The notes beneath the pieces were generated by a model that saw only the letters and a list, made by a program, of their open reading frames with translations, searched no databases and was not told the DNA's origin. Shown in pieces: positions 1 to 10,086 of a stretch of DNA of 64,000 nucleotides (the first letter of the stretch is position 1; every line of letters begins with the position of its first letter). A program made the translations under genes and the position numbers. The DNA is from Pseudisothecium myosuroides. Its lineage: Eukaryota; Streptophyta; Bryopsida; Hypnales; Lembophyllaceae. The DNA lies in assembly GCA_951799445.1 (NCBI GenBank), contig OX637288.1, positions 2,978,501 to 3,042,500 on the forward strand, given 5' to 3'.

Positions 1-720
1 ACCACAGGGATCAGAACTCTTACATATTAGGGCTCCAAAGCCAACACCAAAACCCGTTCATCGAAAAAAAGTTCACGCTAAGGAAATAGCATTGTCAAAA
101 TACCAAAGATACACGTCCACTAACGAAAAATTCGAAGAAATCATCAAAAACGCCGTTAAAAATCGCAAACAAAATCATAGAGGTAGAGAGATGCATACCA
201 ACATATTAAAATAAAATTTGCAATAGAAGCACAGGGAATCAAAGAAGGCTATTCGACAATGTCAACAGCTATCCAAATTCCACAAGCACAGGCAGAAGTA
301 CTACCAAATCCCTGGAAAAAAATAATCAAAGACCAGAATTCTTTCCTTAAAATCCAAAATTTCCGTTCTCTTCGTCTGTCAAGCTCGCAGACACTCGAAT
401 CGAGTCCAAACGCGCCAACAAAACTCAAAATCCGACTTCTCATGAAAAAAGAGAAAATTGCGAAAGCGTCGACAAATATTCTCTCAACAGGAGCAAACTG
501 ACCACCTAATATATGAAACATTTGTTCTGTCTAAGGCTCTAAGAAGAATCTAATGAACACATTAAATCCTTTCATTATATTCTCGTAAAAAAGAAACAAT
601 CAAAAGCTCAATTCAAAACCTAAGCTTAAGTTATACAATCAAGCATCAAAAATCTCTCCCAGACTCAACTCTGCAAAAAACATACTCCGTATTATAAACC
701 TTCAGGAAAAAAACAATTCA
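1..720. other. AT-rich sequence, no gene recognised
   Basis: No coding exon, RNA gene or element end is convincing here. An open frame of 80 codons at 259-501 is Lys/Ser-rich, matches no family I know and is overlapped by a similar-length frame on the other strand, so I treat it as chance. Confidence 0.5.
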
Positions 721-975
721 GTCCAATACCAGCAGTTCATCCCGTCAAAAGAACGGGAAGCGCAGCGGTGAGTAGCGACGATACTAACACAGATGTGCAG
801 AAGATGGAGATACTCACAATTGGCTTCGGCGATCACGAGCTATGGCGATGTGGGAGGTAGGGTTCGGAGTGCGAAGTCAATGGAAAGCTTCGCTGGTAAT
901 ACCGGTAAGAAGAATAATGGTGCCGAAGCCCCGAAGGGAGTTTCTTGCGAAGGGGGCTTCGCATGGCATTGGATG
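721..975. other. GC-richer patch, possible decayed exon
   Basis: This patch is clearly richer in G+C than its surroundings and lacks the long A and T runs of the neighbouring repeats. It may be the terminal exon or 5' region of a gene running off the left edge, or a captured gene fragment. No family is recognisable in either strand. A short imperfect hairpin (GAAGCCCC / GGGGCTTC) lies at about 925-960. Confidence 0.25.
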
Positions 976-990
976 ACACGTGCACCCACT

Positions 991-1017
991 TTTATTTTTA
1001 TTTTTATTTTTATTTTT
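991..1017. repeat. (ATTTTT)n microsatellite
   Basis: Four to five copies of a T-rich hexamer follow the phrase GTGCACCCACTTTTAT. The same phrase recurs at 1042 and, slightly changed, at 4195. Confidence 0.8.
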
Positions 1018-1040
1018 GAAAAACCATTGCATTAAAAACA

Positions 1041-1111
1041 CCATGTGCACCCACTTTTATTCCCCCTTTGCTAAAGTAGTAGCATCTAAAAGCATCAATA
1101 GAAGTTTATTA
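1041..1111. repeat. 75-bp flanking repeat, left copy
   Basis: This segment (cacccacttttattcc ... aatagaagttta) recurs with a few changes at about 4195-4262. The two copies bracket the whole nested cluster 1112-4184. Confidence 0.75.
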
Positions 1112-1406
1112 TTAATTCCTAAATGTCTAAGGTCTTTTTTGAACTTCTAGGAATTTGCTCTACATTGAACAAAAAGCCAACATTTTGATAAGTTGTATCA
1201 ATTTTTTTTATAATTATAACCGTACAAATTCAAACTAGACATGTTAGAGGTCACTTAGGAGAAGAAAACACAACAATATCACTTACAGATTGAAATATTA
1301 TAATGTTTGAACATGAGGGTGTTAAAACTGCAAAAGTGACTTGAAGTCTTTCAATCCACTTTTCACATGCCAAATCTAAAAAGTTGGTCATCCAAAAAAT
1401 ATGAGG

Positions 1407-3253
1407 TTAACCCCTAAAGGACTGTTGTCCCTTCGAGGGACAAACGGGATTTTAGGCAGGTACCTACGGGCTCAATTTTTGTCGTGATTTTTTGAATTTT
1501 TTTTTGAAGATAGAAAAATTGATAAGCTTTGAGAGAATATAATTTTTTTCACAATCGGTGCCCGGAAACAACAGTTTTGACCAAATTAGGTCAAAATAGG
1601 GGACAAGGGGTAGCCCGGGTAGCAAAAAAAATTTACAAAAATTTGAATATTTTTTTTTCACTTTTTTTTATATATTATATATTTTTTTTCTATCTCAAAA
1701 GCTTTGATTCATTTCATTTGGATTTGTTATGAGAAAGTTATGGACATTCTTGTTTTTCAGGCAGTTAGAGCATCTTCTTGAAAAAAATAACTTGTAGGAT
1801 TCATTTTTGAATGCAATTTTTCAAATTTTTCAATTTTTTTTTTGCATAATTTAGTTTCCTTGCAAGAACAATTTCACCATTGGAATTAGTGCATTTTAAT
1901 TCCATCTATAATATATGAATAATTTAGATTTTCCTTCTATCTTGTACTTACTTCTACTTAACAATTTTTTTAAGAATGATAATTAAGTTTTTTTGATTTT
2001 TTTTCCACTAAACTCTCAACTCAATTCTCCACTATAAAGATTTAAAGCTCAAAACTCTGTAGTGCAAAAATTTTAAGATAAAAATGTTCAAAGTCAAAAA
2101 ATCTAGTCCCGCAATGTGCTAAAAACTTGTTTTTTCTACTTTAACCCCTAAAGTCCCAAGGCCATTTTTCCATCAAAAATCACTCAGAACTGCCATTTCT
2201 ACAACAAAGAGCAAAATAAACAAATTAATGTTTTTTTTTCATATTTAACTGTAGGATCTTGTACTAGACTAGTATAAGAATGTGTGGAAGAAATTTCAAA
2301 AACTTTGACCGTGTAGATTGCAAGTATTTGCATTTAAAGTGAAGGAATCAAGTTTTTTTGCACCTTGCTCAACTACATTTTTTGGCTTTGAACCCTCTTA
2401 ACTTAAATTTTTTGCTCTAATGATTTTGAATTTTTGATTTTATATGATAAAGAATTGAATTGAAAATCTAGGAAAAAAAATTCAAAAAAGAAACATTTAG
2501 TTTTCACTCATCAAAGAATTGTTAAGTAGAAGTAGGTTCAAGCTTGAAGGAAAAATTAAATCATTAGTAGCTCTAAGATAGAGTTTATATATACTAATCT
2601 CAACAGTGAGATTATTCTAGCAAAAAATCTTAACCTTGTGAAACTTTTTCTTTTTTTAAATTGTCAAAATTGAGTTAAAAAATGAGTCCTACAAGTTGTT
2701 TTTTCTAGAAGATGCTCTAATTGCCGGAAAAATAAGATTGTCCATAACTTTTGCATAACAAATCCAAATGGAATGAATCAAAGCTTCCCATGTAGATAAA
2801 AATATAATCTATATGAAAAAAAAAAAATTTAAGTTTTTGTGAGGTTTTCTTTCTGCCCGCCAAACTAAAATTTGGGGGTTTTGTGCCATAAGTTTTGCTC
2901 CTGGGCACAGATTGAAATAGAAATTACATTTTTGGAAAGCTTATGCGGTTCTCTATCTTCACAAAAAAAAAATTCAGAAAACTACGACAAATATTGAGAC
3001 TGTAGGAGCATGCCCGAAATCCATTTTGTCCCCCGAGGAGACAACAGGACTTTAGGAATTAAACACATATATCTTGCAATCTGTGCGGTCAAAAATTCTG
3101 AAATTTTTTCCACACTTTTTAATACTAGTTAGGTGTAAGATCATACGGTTAGATTTGGAAAAAAAAATTTAATTTTTTTTTACTCTTTGCTTTAGAAATG
3201 ACAGTTTTCAATGTTTTTTGGCACATAAAAGGCCTTGGTCCTTTAGGAGTTAA
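1407..3253 (-). mobile_element. TTAA-flanked MITE A (family 1, reverse), split by B
   Basis: TTAACCCCTAAAGGACTGTTG starts at 1407 and GGTCCTTTAGGAGTTAA ends at 3253. Relative to the copies at 9143 and 16694 it is reversed: the stem-loop end (TTGTCCC...GGGACAA) comes first. Its body is broken at 2141-3062 by element B. Removing B restores continuous family-1 sequence around CTACTTTAAACACATATATC, which corresponds to the uninterrupted CACTTTAAATGCAAATATC of other copies. Without B it is about 925 bp, the family length. No open frame of useful size. Confidence 0.88.
2141..3062 (+). mobile_element. TTAA-flanked MITE B (family 1) nested in A
   Basis: It is 922 bp, bounded by TTAA at 2141-2144 and 3059-3062. 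The left end TTAACCCCTAAAGTCCCAAGG and right end ACAACAGGACTTTAGGAATTAA are inverted. It sits inside element A at a TTAA that is single in other family members, so this copy shows the four-base target duplication directly. Confidence 0.9.
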
Positions 3254-3603
3254 ATGGCCTAACATGCATACCGCCAATCAATTTATGGCTTCTCAAAATC
3301 TATTCTACAAATTTTTTAAATGAATTTCTAATGTGATTTTTCCTCCAAGATCTAGTGTATTTGAGGCCCATTTCCAAGAGCCCTCAACACTACGGAAAGT
3401 CAAGATTGCAATGATTTCTCTTGCACAAAATCTTGAATAGAAAAATCAGAATCAATCATTTTCAAAATCGGATTTTTGGCGCTAAAACTAGACTTCAATT
3501 TTTTTTCAAAATTAGAAATTACTAAAAATAAAAACTTGGTTAGGTTTTATTTAACTTCAAAGTTTTGTCGACACCAAAATTTGGTGCCTTGGGCATTTAG
3601 GGG

Positions 3604-4184
3604 TTAACCGCTTAAGGACCATGAGTGCAGATTTTGAACAATGAATGAACAAAAACACATCCTAAACTCACCAAAATGAGTTTTTTCATCCATCATTTTT
3701 TTTTGAAGAATCTTATATTAATTCTATAACTTTTGTATGATATAGATTATGAAGATTTTGCTTTGCAAATATTCTGTATCTCAAAGGATATTGGTAGGTC
3801 TAGCTTCAAAAAGTAACTTTTTCAGTTCAAAAAATGACTCTTCAAAAACGATTTGAATCAAAAAATAAAACAAAAATCTTCAAAAATCACTATGATTAGG
3901 ACTTAGCATTTTGAACTTATAGAATTTTTTTTTTGTAAAAGTCATAAATATATTCAATCTACAATTATTGTTTAAAGAAGGAATTTTCAATCTTTGGCTT
4001 CAAATTTTATTTTAAAATATTGATATGTGTATTTGGTAATCTAACCATATGGATGTGATCTATAAATCATATTTTACAACTATTGTTTGAGAATCATTGT
4101 TAAAATATTGTTCTAAGTTGTATTTTATAATAGATCTTTACAATTTTAGAAATTTAGACAATTCCCTAGTCCTTTAGGGGTTAA
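3604..4184 (+). mobile_element. TTAA-flanked MITE D (family 2), 581 bp
   Basis: The ends are TTAACCGCTTAAGGACCATG and CTAGTCCTTTAGGGGTTAA. Its left TTAA is the same one that closes element S, so D inserted at the edge of S. The interior differs from family 1 but matches the segment ending at 20549 in reverse (for example, the shared motif GAAGATTTTGCTTTGCAAAT). Non-coding. Confidence 0.8.
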
Positions 4185-5850
4185 AGATATTATATGCACC
4201 CACTTTCATTCCTCCTTTGCTAAGGTAGTAGCACCTAAAAGTGTCAATAGAAGTTTATTAAAGCATCAATATGAAGTGTTTCATATAAAGTGGAAACACC
4301 TAAAACGGTCAAAATAAGCAAGTCAACATAGTTGGAAGCACCTATTCCTTAAAATAATATTTTTGTAGTATTAACAATTGAAAATTATGAATTTAAAAAA
4401 AAATTAGATTTTTCGGATATGGCATATAGTTTCTATGAATTTTCAAAGTGGAAACTCCCTAGACCACTGAAATCGTCATATAGCTAGATTGAAAATCTAA
4501 ATCTCAAAAAATCAGCATTAACTAATTTGCAAAAGATTGCGGATCAGACACCTAACAGCTTCTAAACTATGCTAGACTTTTCTAATGTCTCCCCTAGTTT
4601 GACCTCTCTTTGTACTAATCTTCTTCCTCTACCTCCCTCCCTCTTTGCTAGTCCTACTTGATGTAATCCTATCCTAGCTAGCTCTACTCCTTCTCCCACC
4701 CTTTTTTCTATTCTCTCTTCTAATTAGGGTCTCTTTTCCCCTTAATGGGGATGTGGATTTTTGTTAACCCCAAGTAATTTAGAGTAACCAAAAAAACAAA
4801 AAAGGTGTTGGAGGCGCGAGCTGCCTGGAAGCGCCGAGCTGGCTTGGTTGTGGTGGGGCTGGTCTGGTGTAATTTTCCTCCTTTTGGGTATTCACTTGAC
4901 TTTAAAACTTAATGGGAATAATCCAACACAAAACAACACTTAGATCCAAACGGAGAATATTCTTCGCAAGTCTCTTTTCTTTCTCCCTCTTAGTTTTACT
5001 TTGTCCTATAAGTGGGTTCCTATTTTGGAAACTAAACCTTGATGTCGGTTACTTAGGAAATTCGAAGCTCCGCCGTGATTATGGTTTTAACACCAAAACT
5101 AGGACTTCCTAAGATTAGCGGGTTCAAGGCTCTATCGTTCGTCACAGCTTTTTAACACACATTCTAGGACTAAAAATCCCAAGGTTCAAAGCTTTGCCGT
5201 GAAAGGGGGATTTTACCAAGATCAAGTACCCCTTTAGACAAATGTGAGCTCTCCTAACTTTTCCTAGACTTCCACTTGCCATGACTTGTTAGTAAACAAA
5301 TCAAAGGAACAATTTACTACAGTCTCCCCATTAAACTTCTTCACCACTCACACTAAGTCTTCCCCCAAAGTGGCATCGCCAAGGTACGGTGGAAGTGGAC
5401 TTAGGATTAGTACATACTCACAATTCACTACAGAAACATATAACTATCAACCAAATCACCACAAGAGTAACCACAATACTTAGAGGGACCCCCAAGATCT
5501 GTAAAGAGCTTGCAAAATGTGACCAATGGGACCAAAAGTGCCCCCCAAACACCATTAAGGTTTTTTAGCTAAAATGCCAAAAATACCCAACACAAGTTGG
5601 ACCCACAGACCAAACAAGAATAAGGGTGCCTTTTTATATTCTTCCAAAGCCCCCACCTCTCCCTATAATTAGGTAATCCTATTTCTTTGGATTTTCATCC
5701 TTATCCTTAGGATTTTCATTTATTTTGGGATTTATACTAGTCCAAAGCTCTAACTATTGGAGATAAGCTCTAACTATTGGAGATCAACTTCAAATTGAAA
5801 ACCAATTGCGCCATTGGCTTCAAAAGGCCATTTATAGTGTGAAGAATCTC
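4185..5850. other. Intergenic; 75-bp repeat copy, then unresolved sequence
   Basis: 4195-4262 is the second copy of the 75-bp repeat seen at 1041. The rest alternates AT-rich sequence with a G+C-richer patch at 4800-4870 and internally repetitive sequence at 5040-5220. It could be a decayed LTR or promoter remnant. I see no gene. Confidence 0.4.
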
Positions 5851-6952
5851 CTAGCCCTTGTCCACCTCTCCAAAATCCCGCCCAAAATTAGCGCCAATTG
5901 GGGTTAATAAAAAGTGTAAAAATCTATTTTTCGAGGGATACCTTTTCTGACCAAGGGGACTAGCTAGGATTGTCTGGAAGAGTCTAGGAAGTAAAGAAAA
6001 TCTCCTTGTTGACTTCATTCCGACTATGTGTGCTCCCGGGACGCCGGTCAATTCCACGTAAATCCCGCCATGTTGAATATTCGGAGGAATGTTGGTGATT
6101 TGGGCACCTCCCGCTATTGGAACACCTTGAAATTTTTCGGGGCACGTTATTAGTATAAAAGAAGCTAATTTAATTTTTAGTAACATTTTACCGCAACCTG
6201 GGTAATTACCGTGAATTTTCCATCGTGATTTTAGGCGCTTGACCGTCCGAAAGGGGTATTTGTTCAATTCAAAAAAATTCAAAACTTCTTGGAGAACCTC
6301 TCATAGGGTCTCCTAAGAGGTGTGCAAGTTCCCATCTTTATCTTGCACATTTTGATATGGAAGGTAAAAATACACTTCCATTGATTTATCGGCAGTCAAG
6401 GAATCTTCCGTATACAAGGGAATCTTGGTGAATGGATTTTGTTTTTGACTTCCTGCTATGGTTACAACCTTAAATCACAATCTGGTTGTCATAGATTCCT
6501 CTGCTGATCCACCTTCAGAAAGTGACACCTGCATGTTAACAATTGGGGGTTCTATTTCGTCAATGGGATGGAGAAACTGAAATCTATCTTAGAGAATCTA
6601 TCTAGGAAACTTTTTCGACTTCTCAGACCAATTTAGCTAAGCATGATCACATGCACGGTGGTTTTAGGCCATTTTGGGTAAAAACCCTCAAACTTGTTAA
6701 TTTCTACTACTTCCACGGTTCTAGCCTATTTACAAGTGGGTTTTAGGGTTGTTTTAGGAACAAAAGGCTATTTAGGACCAAATGCTATATTGGCATGTAA
6801 CATACCTATTTTGATTTTACACTCTTATTAGAGCTTTTTGTATATAATTACAACTTAAATTGCAAAATTTAGAAAAAAATAAAACTATGAGTCCCAACGA
6901 ACGAATTGGAAGCTTACAATGGGTGGGTTTGTTGTTGTCTGTGCTGGCGAGA
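5851..6952. other. Intergenic with a 143-codon minus-strand open frame
   Basis: A minus-strand open frame at 5851-6282 has a phrase near GGAQITNIPPNIQHGGIYVE that looks more protein-like than random sequence. It has no family I can name, and no intact neighbour. A degenerate retroelement or chance are both possible. From 6283 to 6952 I see nothing. Confidence 0.25.
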
Positions 6953-6960
6953 CTAAAGGT

Positions 6961-7069
6961 TTTCTAATCCTTTGCTAGGTTCTGCTCGGAGATGTGGGAT
7001 TTGGAAAATCGAGTATCGCTCTACAGTTTGCGACAAGGCAATTTTTTGATTACCACGTATGCGACGGAT
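6961..7069 (+). pseudogene. Rab-GTPase P-loop exon fragment
   Basis: Directly after an acceptor-like CTTTGCTAG (ending about 6978) the plus strand reads VLLGDVGFGKSSIALQFATR and then QFFDYHV before a stop about 30 codons in. GDVGFGKSS is the G1/P-loop of a small GTPase. The phrase VLLGDVGxGKSSxxLxFxxxQF is characteristic of the plant Rab5 (RABF/RHA1/ARA) group, where it forms the start of the GTPase domain. No switch regions, G4 or G5 motif follow, so this is an isolated exon piece, either a gene fragment captured by a transposon or the remains of a pseudogene. The CACTA MITE at 7166 lies about 100 bp downstream. Confidence 0.6.
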
Positions 7070-7165
7070 GTTGAATCTGTGTCTTTCTCTTCTCCGTGAA
7101 TTTATTGAATCTTGGAACAGGGGATGTGTTTGCATTTGGCGTGGCTGAGAATTTTTTCTGAAAGC

Positions 7166-7361
7166 CACTATAAGAAAACCGTGTTTTAGGTGACGGATTT
7201 TAGGTGACATCCAATGTGACAACCTGTGTTTTTATATCAACAATAACATCTGCCATAACATCAAAATGTTATGGCAGATGTTATTGTTGACATAAAAACA
7301 TAGGTTGTCACATTGGATGTCACCTAAAAGCCGTCACCTAAAACACGAGTTTTTTATAGTG
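7166..7361. mobile_element. CACTA-type hairpin MITE, 196 bp
   Basis: The element starts CACTATAAGAAAACCGTG, close to the En/Spm terminus CACTACAAGAAAA, and ends in the complement TTATAGTG. The three-base duplication AGC flanks it at 7163-7165 and 7362-7364. Almost its whole length is a near-perfect inverted repeat meeting at about 7264, so a transcript would fold into a hairpin of about 95 bp. Non-coding. Confidence 0.92.
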
Positions 7362-7364
7362 AGC

Positions 7365-7977
7365 CCTAATTTATGTCCGTGTTTTTAGTATCTGCTTGTG
7401 AAACCTTGGTATTGCGCCCATGTATCTTGGCAGTGGAGCCTAATTCCTTATGTTTGTAAACTGTCCAATTGCGTGTGGAAAGTCGCGACAAAATTTTGCA
7501 CTAATTTGGTCGACTTTAGTAGTAGGCTGCAATAAGAATCTTTTTAAGAGTGTGTAATGTGAGTTGTGTGGTCTGCTTGCACAGCACTCAAAAATTGAAG
7601 AATTTCTCACACCACTACCAGAAGCGCAACCCAAACAAGTTGTCAGGATGATGCTTACAAATAGATTGGTAAGCCACCTCACTCCTGCCAAATTAACTAC
7701 ATGTTGCACCTGAGGCAACCTTTAGTGCTCGGGTTTTTGGTGGCCTAGATTGTTTATATTTTAATAGGTTGGGTTTGAGAATAAAAACAATAGGTTATGC
7801 AAGTTTTGCTCATGCATTATTTTAATTTTTCTTTATATGCAATTACAGGACCTATTTTTACTAGAATTTCTCTCTTTACGATTTATTCAGCCCATGGAGG
7901 ATTCACTTTTTTCATATGGCTATGTCTTCCAAGAGGCTAAAGAGGAGATACTATCCTAATATGAGAAGGAAGGGCCA
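7365..7977. other. Intergenic, no gene recognised
   Basis: Moderate G+C compared with the AT-rich repeats nearby, with a 92-codon minus-strand open frame at 7440-7718 that I do not recognise. It may belong with the degraded coding-like sequence that follows. Confidence 0.3.
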
Positions 7978-8634
7978 ATGGTGATGGAGCATGTGTCGTT
8001 GGAGGGTTTATGTGAGTTTTTGTGCAAGTTTTTTGCAGCATCGATTGTGGAGGGTATTTTCTTGAATCTTTTGGAGATGAAAAACTTTGGTTTAGGCCAA
8101 GAGTACTTCTTATGGGGCGGTCTTTCTATATTGGAGTTGCAGACGTTAAACGATATCAGAGAAGAATTTGGAGAATTCTATTTCAAATATGTTGCTATTA
8201 CAGAGAATGCTAGAGGACCTGTGCAGGCTCAAGACTTTGATTGGACTATGGATACTATATCCAAGCAAAATGGAATCGCAAGAGGCATTGGAGGAGGTTC
8301 CAGCACAATTGCAAGACGCATTGGAGGAGGATCTAGTACACAAAGAAGTAGTAGAAGGGGTTCTAATAGAGGTTCTGATGGAGAAGGGAGGAGAGGAAAG
8401 GGAAGGAGAAATGACTATGGAGGTGGAAGCAATAGAGGGGAAGACATTGCATTTCTGGAGGTATCTGTAGTAGAGATTGTTCTTCCTGCTTTTAGCACCC
8501 TAGAGAAGTATACTTTACCTTCATTTGAGGTGAGACAGACAATTGGTGAGCGGTCAAATTTTTACAATATACAGGTGCAAGAGTACCTTCAAGATATTCC
8601 AAGTACCCGTTTATATGCTCTAGAGTTCATTTAG
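7978..8634 (+). CDS. Unrecognised Arg/Gly/Ser-rich reading frame, 218 codons
   Basis: An ATG-initiated frame encodes an N-terminal half of about 95 residues with a mixed, folded-looking composition (phrases such as EYFLWGGLSILELQTL and DIREEFGEFYFKY). A low-complexity middle with two GIGGGSST repeats and RRGSNRGSDGEGRRGKGRR follows, then an ordinary C-terminus. A second plus-strand frame across 8168-8470 is Glu/Val-rich, so the purine-rich middle could be open by composition alone. I do not recognise a family. It might be a gag-like or nucleic-acid-binding protein of a mobile element, since it lies among transposon debris. No neighbour clarifies its role. Confidence 0.3.
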   Translation: MVMEHVSLEGLCEFLCKFFAASIVEGIFLNLLEMKNFGLGQEYFLWGGLSILELQTLNDIREEFGEFYFKYVAITENARGPVQAQDFDWTMDTISKQNGIARGIGGGSSTIARRIGGGSSTQRSSRRGSNRGSDGEGRRGKGRRNDYGGGSNRGEDIAFLEVSVVEIVLPAFSTLEKYTLPSFEVRQTIGERSNFYNIQVQEYLQDIPSTRLYALEFI

Positions 8635-8868
8635 CATGGATTTGTTTTTCTTTTCCACTGGATGCGACAAAACTCATAGTCTTCATTTCAGAGATTTGAA
8701 ATTTGATCCAGAGTTGTGTTGAATGAATTTTCTACAACTGGAGCCTTTTACCTAACAAATTATGTTTGACATGCATTTGAGCACCCTCTACACCAACATC
8801 CACAATTTCATTTCGGTTTTGGTGTTTATTGACACTGTGCTTATATTACATGGCGTGACAGCTGCTCC

Positions 8869-9132
8869 AGTAGGTAGTGACCCATTCCGAATGAAATGAT
8901 TTGAAGAAGATGATGCAGAGTGGAAGGATTTTTGCTACAACAATCATTCTTATGATTTTGTCATTGGTCCTTCTTGTCTGCCTGCACGTGTTGGAAGTGT
9001 GAGTGATTTACAAATTGATGGGTTTGCACCTACCCAAATTGCGTGTTGTACGGACCAAACTCGAGAATGGATTGCATCAATGGCTTCCACAATTTACGTG
9101 GAGAAGCGCCAACCAAGTACTTGGTGTTTTTG
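8869..9132 (+). pseudogene. Coding-like remnant of unknown family
   Basis: With one in-frame stop the plus strand reads SDPFRMK, stop, FEEDDAEWKDFCYNNHSY, and continues in a composition typical of protein to a stop at about 9132. The TTAA element at 9143 begins ten bases later. It may be the continuation of the frame at 7978. The family is unknown. Confidence 0.3.
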
Positions 9133-9142
9133 AAAGGAAGTT

Positions 9143-10086
9143 TTAACCCTTAAAGGACCGAGGCCTTTTTTCTGCCAAAAAACACTGAAAACTGCCATTT
9201 CTATAGCAAAGAGTAAAAAAAAATTGAAAAATGTTTTTTTTTTCACATCCAACCGTAGGATCTTACACCTAACTAGTATAAGAATGTGTGGAATTTTTTT
9301 TAGAATTTTTGACCGCACAGATTGCAAGATATTTGCATTTAAAGTGAAAAAAACAAGTTTTTCAGCACATTGCGGGACTAGATTTTTTGACTTTAAACAT
9401 TTTTAACTTAAAATTTTTGTACTACAGAGTTTTGAGCTTTTATTTTTTATAGTGGAGAATTGAGTTGAGAGTCTAGAAAAAAAATAATATTAAAAAAAAA
9501 CTTAATTATCATTCTTAAAAAAATTGTTAAGTAGATGTAAGTACAAGATAGAAGGAAAATCTAAAACATTCATATATTTTAGATGTAATTAAAATGCACT
9601 AATCCCAATGGTGAGATTGTTCTAACAAGTAAATCAGACCATCCAAAAAAAAAAAATTTGAAAAATTTGAAAAATTGCATTCAGAAATGAATCCCAAAAG
9701 TTATTTTTTTCGAGAAGATGCTTTAACTGCCCGAAAAACAAGAATGTCCATAACTTTCTCATAACATATCCAAATGAAATGAATCAAAGCTTTCCAGAAA
9801 GCCAAAAATATAATCTATGAGAAAAAAAATATTAAAAAAAAAATTCAAATTTTTGTCCCTTTTTTTTTTGCTGCCCAAGCTGCCCCCCGTCCCCTGTTTT
9901 GAGCTTATATGGTCATAAATTTTTTTCCCGGGCACCGATTGTGAAAAAAATTATATTCCCTTGAAGCTAATCAGTTTTTCTACCTCCAAAAAAAGTTTCA
10001 AAAAATCAGGAGAAAATTTCAGCCCATAGGTACCTGCCCGAAAACGCATTTGTCCCCCGTAGGGACAATGGTCCTTTAGGGGTTAA
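9143..10086 (+). mobile_element. TTAA-flanked MITE F (family 1), 944 bp
   Basis: TTAACCCTTAAAGGACCGAGG at the left and GGTCCTTTAGGGGTTAA at the right, with TTAA at 9143-9146 and 10083-10086. The subterminal hairpin TTGTCCCCCGTAGGGACAA is at 10050-10068. The interior aligns with B, G, J and M along its whole length. No transposase frame. Confidence 0.92.

Larger units (their letters stand above)
1112..3607. mobile_element. TTAA-flanked element S, outermost of a nest
   Basis: The left end reads TTAATTCCTAAATGTCTAAGG and the right end, reverse-complemented, reads TTAACCCCTAAATGCCCAAGG, so the two ends form terminal inverted repeats bounded by TTAA at 1112-1115 and 3604-3607. Its own sequence is only 1116-1406 plus 3254-3603 (about 640 bp) because element A has inserted into it. 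It has no coding capacity. The ends resemble those of element A, but the interior is different, so it is a separate subfamily mobilised by the same type of enzyme. Confidence 0.7.

Noticed and set aside
249..521. Overlapping open frames on both strands as a gene
   Set aside because: Low complexity, no family, and both strands open equally, which is usual for AT-rich DNA.
4800..6300. An LTR retrotransposon
   Set aside because: No matching long direct repeats, primer-binding site or reverse transcriptase motif could be found.
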